In this document: positions 26,235 to 37,490 of the stretch, one piece after another
Position numbering within the stretch: the first letter of the stretch is position 1
Layout: each line of letters opens with the position of its first letter
NCBI GenBank assembly: GCA_000310025.1
Contig: FN649728.1
Span: 3,408,804 to 3,472,803, forward strand
DNA length: 64,000 nt
Origin: Ectocarpus siliculosus
Taxonomy: Eukaryota > Sar > Phaeophyceae > Ectocarpales > Ectocarpaceae
Direction of reading: 5' to 3'
The notes under the pieces: model-generated
What the model was told of the DNA's origin: nothing
The model's input: the letters and a program-made list of their open reading frames with translations, nothing else
The model's database searches: none
Made by a program: the position numbers and the translations under genes

Positions 26235-28050
26235 CAGTCGTGGGCCCGGTTTAGCGGTTCCCTGTTTAGCGGGATGCCCTGAATAGCGGTTATAAAACTT
26301 CTTGACACGGCTGCACCCCGGTTTAGCGGTTATACAACCGCTAAAAAATCGGTCGTGCCCTCAATAGCGGTTATTGGACATGTTTGCAGCCACCAATAGC
26401 GGTTATCGGTTCAATTTTTGCGGGGGCCTGTTTGTAGTGCGCGCGTCGCTTGCACATACTCACATCACAGCGACTTGGTCAGCCTGTTGGCTGGTCGACG
26501 CTCACAAAAAAAAGGACACAGACAGACACACACACATACACCAAACGACGCAGGGCCAGAGAAGAATCGCCGAAAAATAGCTGAAGAAAGTTTTGACGAC
26601 GATGAGAGTGATGGTGGTGAAAGCAAGGAGGATGATGGTGAAAACACTCCAAAACGAACTCGAGTGGAAGGTGGCAGTTTTCCTCTGTTGCCACCTTCCG
26701 TGTCTGCCCTTACTCCGGGGAATAGCTTTTACCTGCCCCATGCCGCCCCCTCACGAGGTCCCAGTTAACGACATATAGAAGTGTATTGTGTTTTCAACCA
26801 CGCTGAGACTGACGACGACGTCTTTTCATTGGTCAGCCAGTTAGCGCGGTCGATGCTAATAATGAAGACACACACCTGCGGCGCGTGGATGGAGTACTTA
26901 CTGTGCCAGCTTCTAGATGCGGCACGAGTCCAAGCCGCGCGCATGATTGTAGAGGTTGCGTGGTGGCCACATACACGGCATGTGTGTGGGGAGGTGGAGG
27001 TTCCGGATGAGAACGAGATGCAACCGGCGTACAACCAAGAAGGCGCAGAGTTCCCCTAGTTTCTCAAATCCGCCCAAGCGCCAAGAGGTGTTAGGTGGCT
27101 TTAGCACCAGGCGCGCGGAAAGAAACAACTCGCGCTGCAGCTACACGACAACAGCCCCACACGCGGCTCTACTTTGGCTAGAATCTCGAGGTTTTGAAGC
27201 TTCTTGACCAGAAGGTAGCGCAAGCAGAAATACTGCGAACAGGAAGAGATCACCGAAGCTTTGCGTAAAAGGGCGCGAATGACGAGGTTGTTGAAAGTTG
27301 GCCGGTATGTACATGGAGGGGGGCCTAACCCCTCCGACGACGACACAAAGACCTAGAGCTAGGCCTAGATACCACCGCACAATTTGACGGAGCGAAAGGC
27401 AGGGGCGTGATGTCGCCGCCACCACACTCGGAGGTATCATCGGATTTTGGCCAGCGTGGAGAGCGCGGAGTCGCGTGGCGTAAACGAAGCAGCACACTAT
27501 TTCGCAAGGCAAAAATGGCGTTCCTCGCAGCGCACGCCGCTCCTCCAGCGCGCAAGGCAGATACCAGAGAGGTTGCTTTGGGTGAAGAGTGATCGATACG
27601 CGACACATGGCAGAAATGAGATGCTCAAGCACGTGGTTGATTGCCATTGCGTTGTCACAATTTTGTCTCATCACCTACTACTTCACTTCGTTAGAGACGC
27701 GAACGATGTCCAGTCTTGATGAGGGGCATACAGTCCAGAAGGGAGAATAATCTTCGTGCTTTGGCGAATTTAAATGCATCATTAATGAATGTGCTTGCGG
27801 CGTTGTCCTTCATTGGCTCGTTACTTCTTCATCTGCACCTTCGTATGACTGCTGCAATGATACGCATGGCCCTATCAATATCAGCTCTCCACGCTGTTGT
27901 TGTAGGGCAAAAATGGGCTTTTTCCCGGTTTAGCGGTTCACGACCGCTATTAAGCCTCCTGGTTTAGCGGATATGGTTTAGCGGCGATGCCCGGAATAGC
28001 GGCTATAAAAATTCGTCACACTATGGACCGCTAAACCGGGCCCACGACTG
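26235..28050. mobile_element. TA-flanked DNA transposon with perfect inverted ends (Tc1/mariner-pogo type)
   Basis: Both ends carry the same inverted repeat beginning CAGTCGTGGGCCCGGTTTAG (24 bases, perfect), with TA on each side (26233-26234 and 28051-28052). Near both ends the motif TAGCGGTTAT or close forms recurs many times, typical of subterminal repeats. An unoccupied relative of the insertion site is at about 24735. No intact transposase is visible. A plus-strand acidic frame near 26570-26690 (DDDESDGGESKEDDGE) could be the tail of one, but this is weak. TA target and CAGT-type ends suggest the Tc1/mariner superfamily. Confidence 0.85.
26736..26885. repeat. Dispersed repeat, copy 2 (inside the TA-flanked element)
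   Basis: Partner of 1208-1347, same strand, with CCCAGTTAA, TTTTCAACC, ATTGGTCAGCC and GCGGTCGATGC in the same order. Either it belongs to the element's own family or it is an older fragment inside it. Confidence 0.7.
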
Positions 28051-30018
28051 TACTTTCTGACGCTATGAATTCATTGCTAATCTGTCTCAGACTCTTTTCT
28101 ATGATAGAGATGGATTCGTTGTGTCATATTAAGAATAAAAAATAAAATAAAATAACTGTAACCATTAAACGCGGCGGAATAAGCACACTCCGCGGTGCAG
28201 GTGACAGAGGAGGTTTGCCGCTCCTCTCGTTGGCAGGCTAATCCCTGGCGAATCCCTTTGTAGAATGGAAATGGCAGGTAGGGGACTAATACACACGCTG
28301 GCGTTATGGTACAACAACGGAGGATGCATGAATGGATGGCTGTGTTCCGACGAAAAAAAGAAAGCCATCAACCATCAAGTTGTCACGTGCGAAATGCGGC
28401 CGAACATACTCTCGCGTCGGAAGTTGCAGCGGTGTGGCCCGAACCTTTCGTTGGCAGGCTAAATAGGTAGACACACAGTCATTCCAGTGTCGAACGGACA
28501 GTGCATCCTGTTGTAGATTGAACGAAGCTTCAGTTTGATGGTGGGCAGGCAAAGTTTTGACACAAATTCGTCGAGATCGGAGCAATTTGGTGCCGGAAGC
28601 ACCTGCTGCATGCTCGTGTTTCGTGCTTGAGAAGGCCGATCACCGACACAGCCAAACATTAACGCAGGAGGCGCCAATCAAGCTGAAACTTGCTGAGGGC
28701 GTCTAAAGTGGTGCAGGACGGCCGATGATCTGATTCCTCGCGCCTCGGGCGTTCAGGTCCGAAACTTGCGTGGTTGGGAGCTTCGGAGTGAATATGATCA
28801 TTCATTCAATCATTCATTCAGTCATTCATATTTTTTAACCACCGCTAGAGACCGTAACGGTCTCCTAGAGGAATAAGTCTTGCAAATTTACACATGAGGT
28901 TTCTTCTGACGGCTGGCCAAATTCAACTGAACAATCCACCCTCCTCCCCCTCTACGCTAGATGGGCAAAATGACGGTATTTGCTGCAAACACGATGTCGT
29001 GTGAAAGGGCTTCCACTGCTTTACATGACAGTCAACATCAAATCGATCAGGAACGAATCCTACCACAAGCTACAACTCTTAAGAAGGTCGCAAGTTCGTA
29101 ACGCGGGCAAAATACACCACTCGTCTGAACGACAGACGAAGAAACGCGGAACAAACAACACGAACGGCGTCGTAATACGAAACGAAGTCGTAATTCACTG
29201 TAACGGGCAGCAAAAGCCCATAACACAAACGGGGAGAACGGACGAAGCCAGCGATTGATGCGAAGCATGGCCAAGCAACATCATGATTCAAATGTGTACG
29301 AATTTTAGTCGAAAATTCGAAACCACAAGCCACCAACACTCAACCGCTAGTGAGTGCGTGCAACAGGGTCGGGTAATGTATCTTCCGGAGAGCCTAGAAA
29401 CGCTAGAAACGTCTATCAACATGCAATGCGTACCCCACCAGTTTTACGCTTGTATTGTACAGTATTACCGTTCGGCACTTCTCGAGGGCATGAGAGGCAT
29501 TCAATGACGTGTGCAACAGTCTATACCCAAAGGTTCGACAACCTCAGCGAGCTGCTGCTATGGGATACGTTGGACAATTGTTGCACGACGAGACTAAATG
29601 TCGCGCACGATAAACAGTCAATATTCGAACACACACAACAACGCACCACCTAAAAAATGAAGGTCCACACACTCGGCATAACTGTAAAGACCGGCTTTTT
29701 AGGAGTTTGACTGACGGCCGGGAATTCGTCGGTCGATTTGCTAGAATACCGGAAGTGTTCTTGATTGCTACACTCGTTTAGCCGAGATGCTCTGGAACAA
29801 AATCCGACGTCGTGTGTAGACTTGGAAACTCGATACGTTCAAGTGAAAGCACAGGAGGGGCGCAACGAATCAAAAGTCAACGGGATACGAGGTGAGGGCC
29901 GATGGATGATTTCTGAATCCTCCCCGAGTTCGTTCCGGAAAATGGGACCGGTGCCTCTTCCGACTGATAGCATTGAAGCGAGTCTACCCGTCGGTCCCGC
30001 CCTTGCCCGACATCGCAG

Positions 30019-33000
30019 TTAAGTCGCCTCGGTTTGCGCATGGATGGGTCCAACACCAGGATCTTCCTCCACAGGAACAACTGGGACTTGTCCTAGGACC
30101 TGCGTTGTACCGGCACGCATGCTAGCACCATATTTCCCCGACTGCCTGGCCGACAACATCGCCGTTTCTGTCCTCAGCAACGGCTGCCCCGCGTGCCTGC
30201 CAGTGTTGATGGACTTCATGCAGCTGGTGAATCCGAGAGGCAAGGCAATCTGCAAATGGCAGGGAAAAGTATCAACACCAAGGACGCGTGTACACAACCG
30301 GGTGAGATGGGTGGCCTGTTGGATCGACTGTGATGTGAATCCGACAACGAGTGTATTTACCCACCGTTCGAAGAGTATCGCTCCTCATGTGTGGGAGGAA
30401 CCCGAAAGCCGTAATCCTGACGAACACGAATGGCTACAATGTGGACTCGGAAGGCCCCTGGAACTATATGCCAACGGTTCCGGGCACGTGATGGTCGAAT
30501 CGGGTGTAGGCCCGTACTTCAGATCACGCACGGCGTGAACAGTGCCGCCTGACTTCAAATGCGACAGGGATCAACAGCTTCTCGCCAGCCCTCGTGTTGT
30601 CAATAACTTTTGAATATCCGAGAGCGAGGAGGGAGGGCGCCGGGGATTGAATTGAACTCTGGAAGAAATGCGAAGGCTGGAATGCTTCGCGATGTAGAGT
30701 ACTACAGTAGGGTTCCTCTCCAATGCCTAGGATGGACAGGGGTATGTTGGTCACTTCGCTACAGGGGCAGAACTCCACAGCTACTGATATATTTAAGACT
30801 CCACATTGGCCCTTTCAATCATGCCTGTCATGTTTGAACAAAGCAGTGATTGCGGCTTCCTCTTGCGTGCCTTTGGCGATTTGCGAGGGGTTGTCGTAAA
30901 TCTGCTAGCCTACCCCGCCGGCTTGAATGTTGATAAGGTCTATTTGGGGCACACTATCTTCACAACCAGGTATGTTTGGGCCCAAGCGTTTTTGCTGAGG
31001 CAGCTGTGAGCCTTGCAGGCACAGCGGTGGTGTTGCTCGGCCTATCTAGGTCAGATGGTGGCTGTGTCGTAGACAAGAACCGGCGACGCCGGTATGGCAG
31101 ATGATGCCGCTGATGCAAGAAAAAATGACGAACTCGTTGCCACCACCCACCTCGGTCAGGCACAGGGTCACGCAAATGTTGATCGATGGTGTGATGTGTC
31201 CAAGGACAGCCGCCTGCGATATCAAGGTGGCACGGTTGAGTAATGGACCCGCGATGAGTAGGCCACACATCTGAGAACGACGCCGCTCTGCGGACGTGGT
31301 TTGGTGAGAAGCAGATGTGAGGGTGGTTGCGCATAGGACAAGTGCGTACAATGTGGGCGACGCAGGTGATACTAGTAGGACCGAAACAATCACCCTGCAG
31401 CTACGGTCCCCCAGTCTACTGAACAAGGACGGAGCAGTTAAGGGCCTGTGTAGAGAAGAATTCGAACCTTGTTGGTATCAGAAGGAGTGCTGACGTGGGC
31501 GAGAACCACCACGACCGTCGTGATCACGTACGCACAGGCGATGCCGACAGTGCACACTATGTTCCGGACCACCACCCGGCGGTACACCGCCCCGCCGGAT
31601 TGGGTGCCGCCTTGCGGCAAAAGCATTGGTTTGATGAACATCGCCAGCAAAAGCACGAACTGGCAGAACATTTGAGATCGACACAGTAGGGCCGAAGGCA
31701 TGAGAGATGGAAGTGAGTAAGGGTGCCGAGCACAAGGAACATGGCCCTGGTGCTTTCGTGCGAGCATACAAATTTCGGTGCTGCGCTTTGTCGCCCCTAG
31801 ACGTAGGGTGTACCGCCAATGCTGGCGTGCACGAGAGTGATGATAGTAAGCGTTGAACATGAGAACGATGTGCCCTCCAACCCGTGCACATCTCGCCCAC
31901 GCATCTCCTCTGCCTTGCCCACTCCAAAGGGCTGTAGCTGTGGAGGTTAGGGTTTCCTTGATTGGTGCGTTACATCGAAACGGCCCGACGCTCAACGTGT
32001 GCGTTTAGCTCACCTGGACAGTCAACAAGGCATTGTTGCTAGCGAATCCAATCATATCGTCGAGCTCCCCAGTTTCCGTCTCCTCATTAGAGCGATTGAA
32101 ACACGCCGTCCCCTGACCGAATCAGAGCGGAAACGTGGTAGGTTTCGTCGTATCATCAAGTAGGGCAATGCCTCGAGCGCGAGTTCGAGCAAAGTAGTTG
32201 CGCACGACCACGAACGGCGATATGATATGAAGGGCAATATTTTTTTAGAGAAAAATCCGGTTGAGCTTACCTCCGAATTTGTGGCACCAGGAATCGTAAG
32301 GCCCACGGCTACTGCCGACGCCGGCCTGTGAAAGAAGCCAGGACAATTTGGAGGTCCAGTCAACGTGCGAGAACAAAACGCCTTCTCGAGAGGTCTCATA
32401 CGGTGAAAGCACTCCGATGTGGTGACATTCACGATCATCACAACCGTTGCTCCTGGACGGAGTTGTAGGCCACCGCGGGGGGTGCTAAAAGGCCATTTTT
32501 TCAAGACATAAACAAGCAGAACAACAACCAAAGGCAACAACCACGTGCCACGAGGAGGCTGCCCGTTCTGGTCATATTTGATGCAGGGTTAATACGATCG
32601 CCTGCTTTGTTCTTGGATGTCGGGGATGTTCGTGTGTGTACATATGTAGGAAGGATCTGAGGACGGTTCTGTGTTCCGTAGATGAAGGGACCTCCTGTGG
32701 TAGACTTGGATGAGTCTGCAGTGACCCCATGCTTCGTCAGCCTGTGTGGGGCACTCTCTTTTTTCTCTGTCTGTCGTGCGTTTGTCCTGCGGATCTAATA
32801 CAAGCCATCAACGAGACTTTTTTGTCACTGGACACAAATACGGGCATACCCGGCAAACACTCCGGCTCTAGGAGTGATCAACAGGGGAAACTACCTATAT
32901 TTCGCGTCCCGGACGACCGCTAGTATCAGGGATACTGTCTGGTAACAAACGGAGAAGCCGGCGGCCTAATGATGTGCCCAATATGAGGGAGAGATCTGGC

Positions 33001-36000
33001 AATCACTCATCAATTACACTTCTCACAGGAATATCCACGCCCAGAAGTGAGACCACCAGGTGATGCCTTTTTCCCAACAGGTGAGAGTTCGGTTGCCGTT
33101 CGTAACGCTTGTCTTTGCGAGGAGAAACAGCACCAGGCACGCCTGGTCGTAGGTGAGACATATTCCACCATACAAGCGTTAGATTTTTGCCTGGCAAACC
33201 CATGCTCAGTCCAGTTGGTGAAACGGGATAAGCTCCGCACCACTCCTTGGAAACGCCAAAATTTCGGCTCGATACGCTCATGTTCAGAAGGAAAGCGGAT
33301 ATTCCTGACTGCCAATGTCCCAATCATCGATGCAATCGATGCCTGCATGAAACGCCAAGCGATTTGAGAACTGAAAACCCGCTTACACGGCCAGCTACGG
33401 CCTGTAGTGCGCTTACGTCGTATAGTAGGAGTGAAGCGGCCCATGCTGCCTGAGTCACCCGGCAAGAAGTATCCGATATGGGTAGCATGTACTTCGCTAC
33501 GCCTGTGCACATATTGACGGATGCTGCGATGTGCATGGCCATGAGCCTCCGGTGGAGCGTCCTGCCACGGGTACAGCACCGTTTCGTTCGGACGGCGCAA
33601 CATTGGAGAAATGGGGACCGTCGGGGATATTGAGTGAATCCGTTATGAGTTAGGACGAGTTGGACGTGTGTACGCGATATGTTTTCAGATGGAAAATGAG
33701 ACGTTTCCAATCACCACCCGTCGTACAAACCAATGATGATCTGGAATATTTTCTCGTCATGATGATGTCAAAGGGCGAGGCAGAAATGGACATACTTTGT
33801 AAAATATTCAGTCAGGTCGAAACTGAGCACATGCGGGTCTTTTTCGTTCGTGAACGGTAGGGAACATCCTCCTTGACCTTTACGCAACCATTTTTGACTA
33901 CGACAGGTTACTTGAATTCCGCTGGAGAATTGATAGCAACATCTGCGGGAATTTCCATGACTGTTCATGGACGCCCGAACATATGTTGCGTGTCCCTTCG
34001 CAGAACACCGCGCGCAGTAGTAGGCTTCAAACATTGTACGTCTGTGCCACGTTTGGTCAAACACCATCGTCGTAACATTTTCAAACGACAAAGGAAGATG
34101 GTCGCTTGTGGTTGCCAGGAATAGGTTCACAAACAACTGTCAAGCGGCACGTTTTCTCGGGCAAAGCAAACTCGAGTCATCTAAAAGTTCGAGGCATATG
34201 AACTGAATGCTGCGCGTACATCTGTCGGGTATCTCCCATAGGCAAGAAAAACGGTCTGAGAACAGCCGTTCTCTGCATTTTCTTGAACACCATAATAATG
34301 CGGTGCATTGCTTCTCCCAGTTGAACATGTAATGGGATATCAGAAAATGATGGTTGCCGGTGTATTTAACGGCGCTTGCTCGTCGTTATCACCAACGAAG
34401 AATACCACCTCACAGTCTCTACATAGGACCTGCTCTGACGATTTTCGCCAAGACTTTGTCGTGAAGCAACTGCAGTCACACCCAAAAATCTACATACTCT
34501 TTGTTCAGCTTTTGCTTTTTGGACATGAATTGCCAATGAATAGCAACGTCGAAGACAACGGAAGAGTTCCATCGTCAACTGCACTTCACTCGAACACGAG
34601 AGTGTCCCGTCGAATCTTGGGGTTGGGATTTTGAACAACCCTACTGGAGGGAATGTTAGCACCTGGGTGAGGGTCGAGTTCAGTCATTCCGTTCGCAGGT
34701 TGCTTTTGATGAACCAAGGGGTATGCACGACAACAAATTCTAGATTCACATGGTCAAAAAAAATATGCATATTTGATGTTTTCGTGGGTATTGTCGTGGG
34801 GGCATATTGTCGGGGGGTCGCGAGAGTATTTTGGTACGTTGACGCGTTTTCACTGACGCGTGATGCTTCTGGAAAATCCGTAGTAGGTTGATGATAGGGC
34901 TTCACGACAACCAAACTATGTACATATATCGCATCGTTGGTGTAGTGGGTAACCTCGAAAACGTACGGACAGCAGGGCAAATTTTTAATGTACCGAGACA
35001 GAGCTTTTAGGAGTTCAATTACGCGTGCTAAGCCCGCCAATAAACGCTGAAACCCATTCATCTGCGAGCCAAACGCTTTCAAAATGTTGCGCCTCACTCA
35101 ATGAATCGATGAAGGAAAGGAGACACCAGAGCAGAGGTGCCGTCACTGGGGCAGCAAAAGAATCGCCGTGCAGATATTCTGCCATGCGGGTTGTCAACAA
35201 ACCGACGCGTCGGAATGGATGGATGATTGATGGCGACTGTTTTGGGTGGGGTGTTCACTCCAATGAAGAACCTACCGATAGATGGAGTCAAGAGAGCAAA
35301 AAAAAAAAACGCGGAGCTGCCAGAGCATCATCATCACGTTACTTGAAGTGTTCTGGCGAGAGGAAGGGCGTGCAGATGATATAAAAGCATGCATGGATCC
35401 CTGGGTGGATACTACTGCTGTGCTGCAGTAGCTCGACATAAAATATTCGCGTGTGTGTGCGTGATGCGCGCGTGCGTGTTTGTAGCTCTTCTTCTAGCGG
35501 GTGCTGCTGCTGCGTACTCGTCATCGACACTCAGTACTGCGAAACTTCGTGCACAGTGGTCTCTGCTGCTGTTGGCGTCTGGTATGCGTCAGTTGTAGCG
35601 CCCAGGCTCCGGCCTGATGTATGCGTGTCGGTCTCTGAACTGGTTGGCTCGAATGCGGTGCGCCCAGAAGAAAAAGCGGCGTAATTGCCCAAATTAGTCG
35701 AAAATAGACAAGACGCCAAGTAGGCGCCAAGGACATGGAGACAGCTGATTGGCGGACGCCAAGTTAAATCTGTCCCGGTAGCTTTTTTTGCTGCCGACAG
35801 CAGGTGGTGCATTCGACATTCCCTCTTTGGAGTGAAAACTTGACTTCGTGAGTGTATTCAAGTCAACTTGACTGTCGACGAGGGTAAGGGACGGCTGAAC
35901 CCTTCTCGTAATGAAAACTACTGCAGAGCGTCGGGCAAGCACCCCAGGAGGGAAGGTGGGAGATTGAAATACAACCATTTCTACAAGGCGTCCCGTGTGA

Positions 36001-36909
36001 CCTTCCGCCTGGGTTACCCCGGCTGATACGTCAAACCGACCGGTGTACCGTAGACTCTGGTGCCAGATTGGATGGGACGGAACAAGCACACACGTAGTTC
36101 TACACGTATTATCGTACCTGAAAACCTGAATGCATTCTGCGTGTGTCGAAGCGGCGACGACGAAACATGAACATGTCGACGAGGGTATACACAACAGTTT
36201 GTTATCCGAAAGTCTAGGTATACAGTACCACATAGTAACTTGAGTGCTTTCTTACATTTGTACAGCTGCGGTACGAAAGTAGGCTGCAGTTCTATGCAAG
36301 AAAAGTCGTTCGCCGAACCTGTATGGTGTACCGTGGTCTTCATAGCTACACACCCATACCCGATTCTCCACAGCCCGCAACTCTGCCCCACGCTCTGCCA
36401 CCTCTGCCGCACGAACCAAGGTGCCCGAAATGGTGGCGTTCACGTTCTCGTCGATAGATTTGTGAAGACGCATCAACCTGCTTCGGCATCCTCGCCGTGG
36501 TGGAGGAATCTAGCTGTGAAGATCGGAGAGTGTAGCAGCTCGTGCAACATGCTGTGCAGCTGTGATGTGATGCATATTATTGCCGAGGTAGTGCTGTTGG
36601 TCGGACTCTTTCCGTCCGTGAAGAGGGCATATGCTATTGTTGCTACAGATTGCACTCTCTGGTCTACCGCCCAACTCCTGCTCGTAGGGCAGGAGGCACC
36701 AACCTTACTCTCGAACTGCCCCCGCCAGTGGGTGCTTGTTGCTGTCGTGGTGAGGTTACTGACAAGGCCTGCGACGGCGACTGGGCTCCTCGTCCTGTGA
36801 TCGCCTGGGAAGCTCGAGCCAGCCGTGAAGAAGGCGACACCGCGTCGGCCACCAAAACAGCACGCGCAGTGGTGAGGGCCAACCCTAGTACAAAAACCAC
36901 ACCCGCCAT
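30019..36909 (-). CDS. Multi-pass membrane protein family, copy A
   Basis: Minus strand. Candidate first exon 36909-36709 encodes MAGVVFVLGLALTTARAVLV, a likely signal peptide, followed by a Ser/Gln-rich stretch; substitutions against copy B are mostly silent in this frame. Middle exons are unresolved; one block near 36460-36360 (KSIDENVNATISGTL) is conserved in B. The 3' exons all join in phase: 33961-33913, 33561-33417, 33142-33027, 32325-32271, 32082-32014, 31659-31468, 31270-31151, 30249-30019 (TAA). This part has about six hydrophobic segments, for example ACLVLFLLAKT, ITWWSHFWAWIF, FVLLLAMFIKPM and CTVGIACAYVITTVVVVL. A loop motif TQSGGAVYRR is identical in copies A, B and C. The tail is hydrophilic (76 residues in the last exon). 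Signal peptide plus six or so membrane segments suggests a receptor- or transporter-like protein at a membrane; function unknown. The exon 33961-33913 is 9 bases shorter than in B, keeping frame. Confidence 0.72.
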
Positions 36910-37490
36910 CACCGACGTAACTTTCCACCATAAGCCACCATCTGAAAGCCGGGTGCCACCTACAGCAGGTGCAAGTTCGTCACACGTGGAAAATACTGGT
37001 ATGAAAATACTTGCATTGACACGGTACAGTGAAACCGTCACCTCGGGACGAAAATCGCGCCGCATTTTTTGCCTACACAAGATAGCACACACCCCGGAAC
37101 CCGGAACGATATTAAAGCTCCCGAAGTGAATGCGACATGTTTTCGAAAGGTGATGACGAGGCGGTTGCAACGTCGCCTGTTTCAGCGCCGCTGCTGTCTC
37201 TGTGTTGTACAGTAGTCGATCTTTGGAAATCGGCCGGAGAGACGTGGCAAGACGTGGTACAGTCTATGTCTATCTGGTGTGTGTCAATCAACTTGGTACC
37301 ACGGGTATAAATAACGCTCCGGTTTTCCTCAATCCCTCGATTCAGTCAACACAACGTGTGGCGTATTGGCTGCTGCTTGCTGCAGTCAGTCCTGCATTTG
37401 AACGTTTGTCAGTTCGTATTGTGGCTTGGTCAAAGATGGCACATGTCCATGTCGGGGCTGCGGCGCTGGAAGGTGAGTACACGTGTTACT

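Larger units (their letters stand above)
22986..28880. other. 5.9 kb repeat-rich block present in copy A only
   Basis: Lies between sequences that are adjacent in copy B near 46010. It holds at least five relatives of a roughly 60-base motif (GCGGAATAA ... GTGCCCCGAACCTCTCGTTGGCAGGCT-like), at about 23211, 23602, 23950, 28166 and 28395. It also has two copies of a block starting CTGACGCTATGAATTCATTG (24753 and 28057), short tandem repeats (TATG at 23290, GGAY at 23786) and the TA-flanked element at 26235. Open frames at 24864-25142 and 25115-25501 look partly protein-like but are not recognised. Likely an accumulation of mobile-element insertions. Confidence 0.7.
22540..37490. repeat. Segmental duplication, copy A
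   Basis: From about 22540 to 22985 and again from about 28880 to 37490 the sequence follows 45570-55225 in the same order and strand, with many substitutions and indels. The intervening 22986-28880 is absent from copy B. Copy A carries one membrane-protein gene (36909-30019). Well-matched anchors include GTACAATTTTGTATGGAAAA (22914 and 45907) and the block around CGCTGCGGCGCTGGAAGG (about 37460 and 55210). Confidence 0.85.

Noticed and set aside
26418-26768. Acidic plus-strand frame as the transposase of the TA-flanked element
   Set aside because: It is short, lacks a DDE or HTH region, and acidic tails are common by chance in GAT-rich sequence. Kept only as a weak possibility in the element entry.
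27141-27674. A 177-codon minus-strand frame inside the TA-flanked element
   Set aside because: No domain recognised, composition unlike the genes here, and it overlaps other frames of equal length on the plus strand.
31660-31995. Extension of the FVLLL frame to 185 codons in copy A (also 50124-50450 in B)
   Set aside because: A and B differ here by a one-base indel that would break the frame, and C has nothing comparable. All three have an AG directly before the FVLLL/YVLLL codon that joins in phase to the previous exon, so this part is intron.
33873-34124. Plus-strand frame similar between A and B at 33873-34124 and 52046-52243
   Set aside because: Similarity is due to the duplication. The conserved splice sites and phases here belong to the minus-strand exon 33961-33913.
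36473-36931. Overlapping minus-strand frame starting MVESYVGDGG
   Set aside because: Substitutions between copies A and B change residues in this frame but are mostly silent in the MAGVV frame.
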